A DNA stretch of 64,000 nt, from contig JAQGDQ010000393.1 in NCBI GenBank assembly GCA_030141605.1, positions 1 through 64,000 on the forward strand. The letters run 5' to 3'. Source of the DNA: Tubiluchus corallicola (taxonomy: Eukaryota; Priapulida; Priapulimorpha; Priapulimorphida; Tubiluchidae). Positions 1-15,200 of the stretch are shown piece by piece; position 1 is the stretch's first letter; every line of letters begins with the position of its first letter. A program made the position numbers and the translations under genes. The notes beneath the pieces are model-generated. The model saw only the letters and a list, made by a program, of their open reading frames with translations. It made no database searches and was not told the DNA's origin.

Positions 1-31
1 AGTGTTGTGGCACAATCACTTGATCACTTAC

Positions 32-215
32 CAAGAAGGCCAGCAAGCTTTCCAAAATGCCATCCACTAACATTGACTTTGCATACGTCATATTGCCAAT
101 TACAGGTAACGGTAAACCCATAGATATTATGTACAATAACTTCATTTCCTGAACGGATCACAGTCGTGTTGTCTCGCTCAATCGGAAGATCTTGCATCTT
201 GTCGTTAACGTAAAC
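32..215 (-). CDS. Apolipophorin exon 52: VWD domain, second half (last exon in window)
   Basis: Residues 3090-3150. VTCNWQYDVCKVNVSGWHFG and KLAGLLG match the VWD core ('y.gk..GLlG'). Ends in phase 1 at donor GTAAGT, so the CDS continues left of the window. The CxxC-like motif that usually follows is not in view. Confidence 0.93.
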
Positions 216-3200
216 CTAAAAATTTCACAAATATAAAAATAATTAAAACAAATTTTTGTAACTAAATGGCAACAAACAAAAAGTCACATATTTCTGACAT
301 AGACACACATACATGATTTTCACATACACTATACACACATAGACAATACATACATCCATAATACACACATACATGATTTTCACATACACTATACACACAT
401 ACACAATACATACATCCATAATACACACATACACGATACACACATACACAACACATATATCCATAATACACACATACATGATATACACGTACACGATAGA
501 CACATACACAATACATACATCCATAATACACACATACGTGATACACACGTACACGACAGACATGCACACGATACACACATATGCGATACACATGTATGCA
601 ATACACAAAGTACACAATACACACGTACACAATACACACGTACACGATAGATACATGCACAATACACACATACACACATAAGGGATACACACATGTGATA
701 CACATGTACACGATAAACACATAAGGTTTACACACACGCGATACACACGTACATGATAGACACGTGCACGATACATACTTACACAATACACACGTATACG
801 ATAGACACACATATGATATACACGTACACAATACACACCGATACGACAGACACATGCACAATACGCACATACACGATACACAAATAAGGGATACACACAT
901 GCGATACACACGTACACGATACACACATACACGATACACACACTATACACATGTATACGATAGATACACATGTACACAATACACACATATACACACAGAT
1001 AATACACACATACTCTGTTCTCAAAATTTAGCTTTGCTGTTTCAACTTACCTTGAAGTCGGGTTTAATTTCAATGTTGCTCTTTCCGGTTAAAACAATAA
1101 TGCTCTTCTTTGTAGGTTTAGACTCGACAGTTGTGTAATCAATTATTACGCTAAACATTCCTCCTATGAAGTCATGAGTGAGAACGTAATTGCAGCCGCC
1201 ACTTGCAAATTCATACGGTTTGCTATCAAATGTTACATAATGTTGACTTCCAGCCTGAATTGCCATGCCTGAAACACAGAAATAATATCTATATGACGCA
1301 ATATAGAGGCTCAATAGCGATTCAAGAGACGAAACTTTGGCAGTGAGTTAAGATCTTGCATAAGTTTACAGTTTATTAAAGTTTGCACATATTATACATT
1401 TGTACATATATGTTTATATATGTTTGTACAACAATAAAAGATACATATCATACCTTCAAAAGGCGGCAGCCATTTTCTAATCTCGTTGGAAGGTTTGTAT
1501 GCATAGTATGAGTCCCAAGGACTGTATGTACTGTCAGGAATCAAAGGCTTAACATGTCTCCTCCAAGTTCTTCTCAATGTGATATATTCCGGCATTTGTT
1601 CTAAGTAAAATAAAACAATTATTAATTTTACCATAGTAATAACTCTCAAATATTGTACACTGCAAACTTTTCATGACAATACTTTAATGTAAAGCTTTGC
1701 TTTGTTAATTCATTCGGGCTATTAGTTAAAAAGTTTCATAAAGCTTCACTTAAGTAATTATGTCAAAGGGTTTATTTGATATTTTCACACAATTATATAA
1801 AAGTTAACATGTTATGGCAACTGGAAAGCATAAACAATGGACATTGGTAGAATAAAATGGATTTCGTTACTATAATGCATTTGCAAATAAACATTTCGCA
1901 TAGATTACTACTCTTAAAGCAAATTGGGTTAGACAATGTACACAAAGCATTTTCATGATTTGTCATAATAAAAAAATTCAACGACATGTTAGCAAAGTGG
2001 CACAGTTTTGGTTCCACTAAGTGCACTACTTTTGTGACCCAGGACACGTCAACAGCACTTACCAATAAGCGGGAATTCGTTAAAATCAACCCACTCAAAT
2101 GGCAGGAATATATCAAACATGATTTCTCCATTTTCGACATCATTTACAATAAAGTGTATTGGCTCTTTGTAATTCCATTTAGTAACACTTTCCAGATAAT
2201 TCTTCAACTGGTCAGTTAAGTACTTTTTAAATTCAACTTGCTCAACCTGAAAAATACAATATTGCTTATAATTTTCTGTGATATCTCACTTCCCTTTTAT
2301 TATAACAGGAATTCCTCAAAATGGTTTTTTTTGAAATGCAAAATTCCTGATACCCTTGCCTTTTCATAGCCAGCTCTGGCTAGGTCAGAAATGTACTTGA
2401 CATTTTTATTTTCCAAGGCAGAATTGTATACTTCTCTTGCTTTGTTTTGTGCATCATCCATGTAGCGGCTGTACTTTGAAATGGCTTCAGATGAAAGAGA
2501 AGTCAGTTTTTCCTACAAAATGAAGAACTAAAATGTTTATTACTCTTACAGGCATGAAATAAGCATCCTGTTAAAAAAATCAGTAACAGTTGGTCAATAA
2601 AAGTAATAAAAGTAAACTAATTCCTTCTGCAGAGGATTTCTAAATCTCTAGAACAATAAATTAAACTGAAAAAAGGAAGTATAAAACTTCAGATTGTGAA
2701 ACGGTAAAACAAAATGTAGATGATAATAACGTATTTCACAGTAATTTCCCCATACATGTAGATATTTTCTGCATACATACATATAGCATCAAAGCAGCCA
2801 AAAGTAAATAACATTTACTGTCGTTTACCTGGCCGGTATAATAAACATCTGTCGCAGCATTCCAGTAACCTCTTTTGACTGAATGGAACCCATCGTACGC
2901 ATTGTACCAGTGTCTTTGCGCTTTCTTCACATATTTGTGTCCAGTTATTTTCTCTGCCATTGTGAAATACTTGTCTGAAATCAAATTACATTAATTTAGT
3001 TATAATAAAATCCATTACAAGATTTAGTCCATAACTGTTGAAGTAGTGCGAGATTTAATAATGGTGTTAAGAGTACAAAGTGAAATCTCGGTTTTCAAAA
3101 TTGCATTCCTGTTCAAAAATCTGGACATTATATTATGAAAAAAGAAATTATCACACACCTTGCAATTAAATAAAATGGAAAAATGGAATCAGTAAAAACA

Positions 3201-6200
3201 GAAGTTGTCGTATCAACTCATATACTATTAGAAACTCATAAAAAGACTGTTAAATAATTAAACAGATTGCAGTAAATTTGAGCAGTTATTAGTGACTTTT
3301 GGAAACATGGAAAAAATAAACGTACCACTCAGTGAATTTTTGATATCAGACATCTTTGTACTGAGATTGCAGAAGAAATCTTTGATGTCAGAAGCAAAAG
3401 TACGTAGATGCCTCTCAATGGTACGTGGAAGATTTCGCAATGAAGTCTGAAAGTAAATGTGACTTAAACATTCTATGTTGTGCCAGTGTCAGTTGCTACT
3501 GTGCAATTTCTGAACTTACCTAACTATTTAGTACTTAACAGCATTCTGACTGCATATGCTGTTTTTACTGTTTTGTTTCAAAAGTTATCGGATGGCACCA
3601 CCTGCACGGGTGTGTCTAGGAAAGCCTGTGGACTCCTTATATCATTATATGTGAAGTGGGAAAGTTGTAAAGTCATATGACAGAACTTATCTATCACCAA
3701 ACAAACAAGATGGGTGAAAGAATTTTTCTTATTACAAGAATACCGCAAAAAGTAGTTGTTTTTCAATAATATGATAAAAAAGCAAGAAAAGTACAGCTGG
3801 TAGCCAAATTACACATAATGCAAACTACTTTTTTTCAAATAGGTACTATATAAGTTGTTTCATTGCAGCAGAGAAATTAGATGAAACCTCAACGGTAAGT
3901 GCTGTGTATTCTGTTCAAGAGAATGGACTAGTTTTTGCAAATTTAAATTTTTGCCCATAACTTAAACTGCAGCTTGGAATTATCATTATCAGGTTGGAAC
4001 TATAGTGGGATTTGTTTGGCTTGATAAGTTCTACAAAGTGGTATAAAGTTTGTATGTCTAGAGCATTTCAAAGAAAATATACAGCCATTTAAAAAGTGGG
4101 CATTTTTGAAGAGTCATTAGAGAAATCCATATTTTTTATGTAGAGTTTCTAAGGCCCATTTCACAGTGAGGATGCAAGGAAAAATGACGGCACGAATTTG
4201 CTGCGAGAAAATTAAAAAAATTTCAGAAAATTTCCGATTTTTCTCAAAATCCCACTTTTTTCCACGAGTCCAGTTAGGTGCAGATACTTTGCGAGTTTTA
4301 TACTGTATAATCATGCCTAAATTAAGTAACTTGCCGTATTTTTCATACACAAAATACAATTAAAAATGCTAGTCAGTGTAATGTCAGACCTGTTTTTTTT
4401 AGTAAAGTTCTACTAAACACTTCAAAATATGAAAATATACATGTGTGTCTTATTTTTGTTTTTCAGGAATATAGCCATCGATGCCGTGTTAATAAAAAAT
4501 AAAATTGTCAGTCTGTTAAAAGAGAGATTAAATCTTAGAATTTTATGCTGAAATGTGTTAATTGTTGTTCGTTAAATAAGAAATAAGCAATGTAGTAGTT
4601 AAATTCAAGACTGAACTCTGCGAGGACTACTCAGAAAAAAAGGAACATGCAGTATTTCTACCGAGGGGAAAATTCCTCACAAGGAGGACGCATAGCTTCT
4701 AGCTGGCAGCAAAATTTCTTATGAGGAACTGGATGAGAAATTTTAAAGCACATCCTCACTGTGAAATGCGCGATAGAAAACAACATGTTCCATTTTCGCG
4801 AGGAATGCTGCAAGGAATTTCTTCTCGAGGAGTTTTGCAGCACGTCCTCACTGTGAAATGGGCCTAAGTGTTACGCAGAAGTAAAATGCTCTAATTAACA
4901 TCAACAATAAGATTTTGCACATGGGCATAACAATGATGTTGCACGATATATATAATAATTAAATTTTACACTCACTGGAAACTTCCTCTCAACATAAGAT
5001 GCTAAATTGAACATGCCATCATAGACACATCTGGCATAATATCCAGCTTGTTGAACAACAGGCTCTAGCAGCTCCACTAATTCTTCATATCTAACAGTAT
5101 TACAAAAACATTATTAAAAACTCAAATGATTTTCATTTGCATTTGTTTCTACTGTATCAAAAATACAACTTCACAAAATATAAATAATAGAAATGTTCTT
5201 ACAAGTGATTCTGTCCTTTCTCTAGAAAACAACATACAAATTCTCTCCTTTTTTTACATATCTTCCATCCTGACAATTTTCTTACTTTTCTTAGTATTCA
5301 CTTTATATGAGCGATCAGGCACTAAAAGGTTTTTTTCGTTTTGAAAGAAACAAGATTAGATCCTGAGCTCCACACTATGATTAGAGCACCCAACTGTCAT
5401 ATGGTGCATGCTTGACAAAGATTATTCACAATTTGGCCAAGCACACTGGCAAACACGTGCCAAGTGCAAAAATACAGCTAGTTTCAAAAGCGAATGACTC
5501 GGATCACTCATTAATCTACATTCTCTAAAGATTTGTTCGTACTAAATGTGCTGTTAGGTATCCATTGGCCAATGTCTTTTAACATATAAAAATGATACGA
5601 TATGCTACAGTATAAAAAATAATACCTTTGTCCAGCCTGGTCTTTCGCAATAGAATATTGTTCTGATACAACGTCAGACATTTTATTGTACTGCTCCTGC
5701 ACCACAGGATCTATTGTTTCCACATACCAGTTCTTTGCATCTGAACCATACATGTCAATTTGTCTCATTGCGTCATCGTAAGTGTCACTCATATCATGGA
5801 GTCCTGCAGAAACTTTCTTCTCTATTTTCCTGCAAGGTAAAAGTTTTCACTGAATTTAAAATAAACTGTTTTCATCTACATCTAATTACAGCAAAACTGC
5901 ATCAATTTAGTTTATTTAATAAATTTATTAATTTTATTTTATTTAATTGATTTGTTAATTTTATTTAATTTGACTTAAATATTTTATTAACTAATTAATT
6001 TGCAAATTATAATTTATAATTAATTTACTTACTAATTACTGTTACTAATTAATTAATTTATTTTTTATTTAGCTTTATTAAATTAAATAAAATTTGTGGC
6101 AAGTCCAGACCAGTCAGTCTCAAGATTGTTTACCTTATCCCAAAGACAGTATGAACTGTGCACTCCTGGAAAAAAGTACTTAGTACTGCTCTCTTAAGAA

Positions 6201-9200
6201 GTGACAAAAATTGTTAAAAAAGGCTCATATAAACACATTGTCTTTGAATACGTTCAAAAAAGTACTAATTACTACTCTATTAATAATAAAGGGTTAAGAC
6301 ATTGTTAAAAAAGCCCATATAAAGGTGCTGGCTTTCATTATGTTCATTGTTTACACAAAGAACAAACATTTTATCTGAGACAACTAATTCTAATAATGCA
6401 GTTTACCGGACAGATCTTGCTGCCTTGTCGTATGCATCCCAATTGTAGTCGATAGTACGCAGGTTACGCAAGTGCTGTGTGTTATCATAGTACATTGCTT
6501 CCAAATCATCAGACATTTCACTCACTATCACACCGGCCTCATTGTACAATGCTGTAATCTGGAATGTTGGAAAAGGTACAAGAGTCAGATAATAATTTTA
6601 AAAAAGTGCAATAATAATATTCTATATGAAAATATCCAGTTTTAAACTGTAAGTGGTTCCTGTCAATCTATTGTAAATTACGTATGCATACATTTAACTT
6701 GTTAAACTGATGTAGGACTAGTTTTTTGCTTCTTCGCCTATTTAGTAACTTTTGCATGAAACTGGTGACATTGGTGGTGTCACTCAATTCTAACATGCTC
6801 GTTTACCACCCAGGATGTTGTGGGTTCAAATCTCGAACGAGTCATACCAAAACCTTGAAAAATGGTACCACAGATTCTTTGGCCAAGCACACGTGTTTAT
6901 CGAAGTAACGTGCGGGTAATAATAATCGGGACCACCTTGGAAATAAGTATGGAATTACTTAAGGTGTTATCCTTGGACTACGTCCTAAACGAAATTATTA
7001 TATTGGTAGATTGTGCTTAGTTAACAAAAGACAACATTTACCATTGGCCTGGAACCTTGTGTTTCCACGTCAATCTGGTATCTGCGTGATTCTATTTCCC
7101 TCCTGACATTTCTAATGGCTGCATCCCAGTTTACACCACTGTCAAACGTCCTGTCCAACTCATTCTGTAATTGAAGTAAAGGAAATGAAAATTACCTTAT
7201 AACCATGGCCGGATTATAACCTTTTGGGCCCCTGGGTTAATGAAACTAAGGATATTTTTTACTCCTGATATATTTTAGCCACATTTGCACAGCTTGAAGT
7301 AAAGTCATTGCAAATTCCTTAAATAACCTAAAATGCCTGTATTTTGTTGGTAAATAAAAATATTCTTTAAAGAATACCACTATTTTACTATTTACTATTT
7401 GCAAGCAAAATTAGCACATATTTCAAAACAACCGTAGTGAAAAAACAGACTTTTTTACAAAATATTACCAAAACTTGCAGGGCCCTAAGTTGCAGCCTAT
7501 AGGGCTAATCGAAACACAATCGAGCCCTGTTTACAACGATAAAAAATGAAACTATAACAGTACAGATTGTTAAAAAGTACTCTAAAGTAAAAATTCTGGA
7601 AGATGAATTCCTTTAGTTTGCAACAAACAGATAATTCACCGAGGCAGTCTTAGCAAATTCAGTGCTGATATGTATTTTCCCACAAACAACACAAAATACT
7701 CTTTGTAATTATTTAGTTGTTTTACTGTTCAAAATCCAAACAAAATTGGACATTGCATTTTGATACACTAGTATCCAGTGGCGACCTGTAGTTAAAATTA
7801 CTGGGGGTGCTGCTTTAGACAATTTTTAGTCTTTGTTTTATTACTGTGCAACACAAAACAAACAAGTGTAATTTTAATGTTGTAATTTGTAATTGTAATT
7901 TTAAACAAACAAACACAGGAAACTTTGTGCATGAACTTGATAAAATCCTAAACAAAAATTTTTTGCTGACGAATAGTATAAATACCCACAGTTCAAGAAT
8001 ATATCGGTATGCAGTTTTTAAGCACGTGATAACTGACAACAAACTGTGTGAGTGGCAGTACTTTTTCTACCTAGCAGCATATGCTAGCAGTGCAGTGTAC
8101 AGGGTGTTATCTGAGATATTTACGCATGGCCGCATGCGCACAACAGTCAAACACCACGTTGCTTGAGCTGTGAGCGCACTGTGCTGGGTTGCGAAGCAAA
8201 CAGTACTGCCCTCATGTGCTCTGGTTCCGTACAAGTATAAAGAACGAACTAAAGAAAAACCTTATTATATTCGATATTATCGATAACATTCAAAGAAAAT
8301 AGGGAGTTGTTGCAACTCCACATTACCTATTCACGAGCTGCCACTGCTGGTATCGTTGCACACAAAGAAGCTACAAAGATTCAATATCAATTCAAAAGTG
8401 CAAGTGTAACGCATTCCTACTTTAGCAATTATGGGAAAACATAATTAAGTTAATTACCGAAACTTGACTGTAAAGGTTTGGCTTCCAATGCAAGTGACCA
8501 TGTAAAATGTGTGACGTGTTCAGGCGTGTTTCCGCTACGAGATAGTCTTCAATGCGATTATATCTTCCTCTATGGTATGAATGCACCTTTATTGCAGTAC
8601 TGTTCACGTAACCACCCTCGATTACAAATACATCTTCCGGTCTTTCTGCAGTGCAACAAAAGTAAAAATAATAAACTCGGCTTGTTTAACTCACTGGTAA
8701 TACATCCAACTTTCTGTCCCAAGCCATAAATTATGTAAAATGGCAGGATAATATTAAAAATTTAACTACAGTAAATGGTACCATCTAACTGTTTCATCAA
8801 ACACGTGGATATATTGAAGGCAAAAACAAGAACTCGTGTAACTTTTTTAATGTCAGGTTCCTGATTCATCTGTCATTAATAATATCACATTAAACAACTG
8901 TTGTAATTCATGCGACTGCATATAGTACAATTACGACTTACAAGTTGAACCTGATTAACTTGCTGGCCATTAAGAAATTTCACTTTTTACGCAATATTGG
9001 TTCTAATTTTGTTACAATGAGTACTTCCAGGTAAAAACAGCCAATGGATCTATTAAGAGGGATTCTTAAGCTCTGTAACGATCATATTTTTGTGTCAAGA
9101 CCATGCTTCAACTTTGTGCGTTTTTGGTAAATTTATTAAGTGTTTTGCGCTGCTCTGTTCAGTATATGAAGCATTTTTCCTGGGGTACCGATGGATTTTT

Positions 9201-12200
9201 CTAGGGTATCTAGGGGCGAGTTAAAAAACAATGCAATTGCACTACTTTACAATCGTGTGTATTATACTGTTAGTTAAAAAAATAACGGTAACAACCTTAA
9301 CACAATGGGTACAAGTATCTAACTGCAATTATACCAATTGTTTAATAACTTACCTAAATGAATGTAAACACTTTTCTTAAATTAGTTGGTAACTAACAAT
9401 ATCATTAATTAGCTAAACTATAACTGTGATTAGCAGAGTGTTTGTAAACCACTGCAGTTTATTTTTAATGATTTTTACCAATTGCAGGTAATGAGTTGCA
9501 GAAAGAGAAGAGTTTTGGGGACTAGTCAGACGGTAAAGGTTTTTCAACCGTTAATTAATGAATGCAAACTCACCAGTGTCTTTTACGATTACAACTTTGA
9601 CATTTTTCAAAGGCGACAATGTCACCTCGCCATCCAAACTCATCACTTTGTAGCCGCTGCGACTTGTAGCCGATAAAACGTAACTATGACCATCTTCTGT
9701 ATCAACTTCATCCAGATAGGCTATAACTGTCCAATCCTTTACTGGGCTTTCAATCTGAAAAACAGAAATCATTCGCATTCTGCCATTTTTCTTTTAATTG
9801 TGATAACAAAAGTCATTAAAACTTTTGAGAGAGCCTGACAAGCAGCTTCTATGCAGGGTGAAGGTAATTAAGCTATAAGGTCACAAAAATTTGATCATAC
9901 AAGTTAACAGAACAGGTGACCTGTAGTGAAAAATGTAAAATCACACGTCTCAATCTGTTTACATCTATTTCACAGCACCCATGAAACTTAGATCTTATCC
10001 CTACTCATTCATAATGAGAAAAGAAGCTATGATTACTAGCATAATGAGTGACAGAAACCAAACCACAAAGTTTGAGTTAATATAGAAAAAAGCCACAAAA
10101 TATTTACGCAAACACTGTGCAGGGTTCCCACGGAATTTTGAAATAAATTTCCCGGATTTTCCCCTGACCAAATATTGATTTTCTATGACCAGTACTTTTC
10201 TATGATAAGCAGAAATTGCAGTGCCAGTACACACATTCAAACATTTTTCTGTATGAACATTCATACATATACTGATATATAATGAGTCGGCAGTAGTGCT
10301 AACAAAATTACACTAATCACATTAAATAGACTTTCTTAATCCGATCATTATTTTTGGAACAGAAATTGAAACTGGGAGCCTGTCATAGGAAAACTTTATT
10401 TGAACACGAATCGCTAGAAAATATGTTTCGAAAAATATCGGTTCACGGTGATTATTTTTGCAACCCTTTCCAATTTCCCTGACTTTTCACCCCATTTTCA
10501 TTATTTTCCCTGACTTTTTACCAAATTATCTTTTTCCCCCGACTTTCCAGGATAGCCTGTATTTTCAAGGATATTCCATGACTGTGGGAAGCCTGACTAA
10601 GGGTGCAATAAACAAATTAAATGGAAGAATTGATAGAAAAGTTGAATGAGACATTACCTCGAACTTTAGTTCATTTGCAGAATAATCCACATGACTAAGC
10701 AGACGGAGTTTTCTTTCCTCACCAGTAGTAAGTCTGTACGATGCTTGACCACTCACTTCAACTAGATCTGGACTTGCATAACCATATCCCCAGATTCTGC
10801 AAACAATATATTTGTCAATAAAGCACAAACTTGTTTTCATAGGAGCACAAGCCAAAATAGAATCATTAGAAAATCCAATGTTTAATAATAAAATGTTTGT
10901 TAATATTGATTTGTTAATATGCCGCTTAATAGATTCACGTTGTGACCGAAGTGTTTTGACCCAATTAACCGACTGAACCTATTAACCGATGGGTGTTGTA
11001 TTACAGGTATAGAAGTATGAGTCACCAGCTTACTATGCACAGCAAAGGTTTTTAATGAATTTTAGAAATGAAGTAATGCCTAAATTCGTTTGTCCAGTTG
11101 AAAATTTAAAAAAATATATTTCAAAATATATTAATTTATATAAGTAAATTAGCAATAAATTAAAAAGCATACTTTTTTAAATCACACAAGTCTGTTTATT
11201 TGCAAAAATTACAAAAATTCCTTCAAGGTCGGGTGCTTCATTTTATCGCGAAGAAGTTGGCCCGCAAAGTTCTCATAATGAGAAAAACGTTGAAAATATG
11301 TTGTTCAGTGATGCATAAGTTCTCATAAAATATTTAGTGCTTGGCGTGCTTAAACTGTTGGTGGTGCCCATGTTTCCCATCAGCTTCGTCTAAGCTCCCG
11401 ATTGCTATGGTGACATAAATACTATACTGTACCTGCATCCCTGGCATAACAGTAACATCTAACTGATTGAACTTTCTGGCGAAGACAGCCAGAGATTCAA
11501 AAGCAAAACCCTAAGCAACTGATTAAATGTTTAACTTCCAGGAATTCTTGGGTAACAAGGTTAATTACAGTGGACGGGCGGGTCAAACCAAACCATTAGG
11601 CTAGCATATTGACCTATGACCTTCCTGTTTACAAACAAAATGACACTTAACATGATTGTTTCTATATATATTATAGGTCAACAGCAAACTAAGATGATAT
11701 AAAAGTCATTAAAGCTTATTAGTCAGACGAAAGTGTCTTATTGAAGCATGTGAAGCAAAAAATTGAGTCAATTATGTGGAGTTTTTTTAATCAAGTACCA
11801 ACAGTTTTACGTACATTAGAATAGAAGCGGCCCATACCAAGCGTTTTTGAGTCAATTAAGCAATTGAGTCTATTAACCGTGAGTCTATCAAGCAGCGCCT
11901 ACTGTATCTTAAAAAACTGGGCAAAAATTTTTTTACTGCATTAATTCGTATTTATTTTTCATTGTGCAAAAACTGTAAATTCTATACAAAATTAATAATA
12001 CCTGATATGTAAATTAGTTGCTGGATGACTTGCAGTCATATCAACAGTGTAATTAGTGTTGCCATACTGCTTCCTGTTGTAGATTCCAAATTTCAGGGAA
12101 ACATCATTATGTTCACCGGGAGCATAGGACAAGGTACTCTCATACAGGAATGGAATTGGTCTATCCCAGTCATTGAAGCTCAGCTTAGAGCTCATAACTA

Positions 12201-15200
12201 TGTCCTGCAATAAGAAATCATCGAAACACTGATGAAGAAATAAAAGTAGCTTGTTTCAAGTTGTCATTGCTTTACCTGATCTAAGATTATTTGTTAGAGT
12301 AAACATGTAATTATAATAGCTTATTAACAACAAGTAATTACAACTTATCATAATAAATTATTTTAATTAATGTTGAGTTGTTATTTCTGAAGCAAAATAT
12401 TATTTATTTCCTAATTTGTTTGCCATGGAACAAATGGGGCAGAACGTACTGTACAATACAGGTAACTTTAAAGGAAGAGAAGGCATTATTTACCTAATTA
12501 TTATGATAGTTTCCTATCAAACACGAACTTTGGAGCTTAGCACACGGTTATTTATGAATTAATAGAGGAAAAGTTAAAAGAAAAAGAAAAAATCACTTCT
12601 GAGTATTAATTATTAAGTTATAGCATCTTACAAACCAATAAACTATTATTCTTCTCTTGGAGCTGTTAAGTCTCGTGTAATAAACGTTTCTGGCGCCATT
12701 AGTAAAGAAAATGTACCACTTTCCTGTAATTCTATATTCATCCGTACAAAAATTAAATTATCATTACTTCTCACAAGAACTTACCTTTTGCAGCTCGGGG
12801 TGTTTGAAGATAATCTTTGTGTTGTACTCGGGTTCTGATTCCCAACTCGTGGAGATGGTCACAGATGTCTTCTTCGACTCATCTCTATCGTAATCCCACC
12901 AGAACAAAGCCGTGTGTGTTGTTTCATAACTTGATGTAACACTGTTCAGTTGAAGGTCAACAGTCCGAGACGGCAGGACCAGCTATAAGTATTGTAAATA
13001 TGTAAGCCAATTATATATGTAAATATTACTAATGTACTGTATGTCTGTGTCGCGTTAATGCACTATTTATGTCCAAATAAATAACAAATAATACTACTAA
13101 TAATAATAATGTTATTTTGCAAATCACAGCTTTAATTATCTTTAATTATTATAATTTCAAGATTGCTATTAATTATGTTACAAGTGCACAACTAAGTAAA
13201 TTTTGATTATAATGATCTTATCATTATGGTTATTATTACTAACGACACACAGTAATTTCAGGCTAAAAATTAACCAAAATGAAAAAAAGCTAGAATCGCT
13301 CTAGTGTGAGCGATTTAACATTGGAAAGGCCGAATTTGGTTGGCCAGCTGCTACCGAGAGAACTCTTGACTGCTTTGATCTCTCGGGAGTAAGGTTCTCC
13401 AGTCGTCTAAGGCAGTTGCCTTGTAAGCATAAAGTCCAAGTTCAAATCTAGTGTGTGTTCTACATTTTTCACGTTTCTTTTCATTCAAGTTTGATATCAA
13501 AACCTAATTAATTGTGGGTTTTTACCATCATCTTTGAATATCTATACTTTGACTTAATAACCAAAATAAGTAAAGTTGTCATGAATAGTACCTTTGTATC
13601 GATGTTGTATTCTGTATCCAAGTTCAGAAACTCAACTGCATATCCAACTTTTTTACCTAGGCGTTTGTTCCATTCATAATCAAACTGATGTGTAAATCTT
13701 CCTGGCGCCTTGTCAAAACTAGTCTGCATTGTCACCTGTGCGCAAAAAAGTGTTTACGAATTGCAACAGATTAACAATTTTATGAAGAAGAATAAAGTTT
13801 TCTCTGTAAAATATAAATGCTGAGCAATACTTATGCGGCTTACGTGATGATCCGGACAAGTCGTTTCAATAATTATGGAATGACTTGTAACATATTTGTC
13901 ACTTTTATCCTCGTACGTCAACACAACATCAGATTTCTCCCTGCCACTTTCTAACCATTTCACTGTTAAAAACAAAATGAAATATGTGTGAACGCAAACC
14001 AAAGCCATCCACAAGTTTCGGCTTAGTTAAAAATATGTTATAACACTTTTTTCTTTTTTATTTAAACAAATGGTAAATATATTGATTCTAGCATCAAATT
14101 ATCAAGAAAATGTTAAAGAAGTACTAAAAATTAAATTTTATAACTCCATACCCACTTTTCTGGCTAAAAACTAGTATTGAAATTATCAAAAACTTATGTT
14201 TTCGAACTCTGATAGTTGCTCGTGGAAGCAGTTATTTAGCCATGGGTATTTTCTGTTTTGAAGCCCAGATCTTAGTCAGGAAGAGCTGGATTGAAACATA
14301 ACTTCAATGTGTTCTTGCAAAGTCCATAGCAACCAGCCTTTTGTATGGTTGCTAAGTGTTTTGTAGAAGTGCCACAAAGAACAATGGCTAACTTTAACAG
14401 AGATTTTCTCAAGATTGTTTTTCAGTGCGTAGCCTGCAGGTCAATGTGGATTTTCTCACCTTAGAAATAACATAGAGCAATGAGGTCATTATCAAATGGT
14501 TCTCATGAAATGGAGATTCAGGATATGTGAATAACTAGAAAAGCTTAATTGCCGACTTATGGATGTTTTTGCTATGCAAGCACACATATAATAATAATAA
14601 TAATCATAGCTCCAAGAATGTGAAATTCTAAGTTACATTTTTAAATGTGTGCAGCTAATGACAAGCAGTGTTACAAAAATTCAAAGCACTGAAAAGACAA
14701 TGAGGAGGATATATTCAACGAACAACATATTTTTTAATTTGTTTGCAATAAATTAACTCGAACATGTTTTAAAAAATTGATACTTACTGTTATACTTATA
14801 TACCATCCCTTCAACTAATCTCTCAAGTAAAAGCTTCTGCTCGGGGTTGGAACCTTGTTGCATGAATATATCCACATTCACTTTGTCATATAAACTCCTC
14901 CTGTCCATCCTAACCTTGTACCCAGTATACAAAACCTATGAATCAAAAAAGTTATCTTAGCAGACCTATCAAATAATCTGTTCTGCTGTGCAGGGCTCAC
15001 GCGTGGAAATGGGCTAACATCTACAAGTTGTGGCAATTAAACCAATTTGAATCCTCATTTTAACAAAACAAAACAAGTGTAAACAAACCTTTAGTCTGGC
15101 GTGCTGCCACTAATGTAAGGTAATTTATATTCACATCAGTACAACAGTACAGAACATACACATGTACAAAAATAGACTTATAACCAAAATAACAAAATAA

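Noticed and set aside
243-1138. Overlapping open frames on both strands rich in Tyr, Val, Cys, His and Thr
   Set aside because: They are translations of the ACAC/ATAC simple repeat within intron 51; no homology and no codon bias.
9574-9754. Direct join of exon 40 to exon 42
   Set aside because: It creates an immediate stop (G|AA TGA); exon 41 at 8458-8645 repairs the phase.
13754-13843. Extension of exon 35 past 13844 to the GTATTG donor
   Set aside because: That donor would leave phase 1 against a phase 0 acceptor at exon 36.
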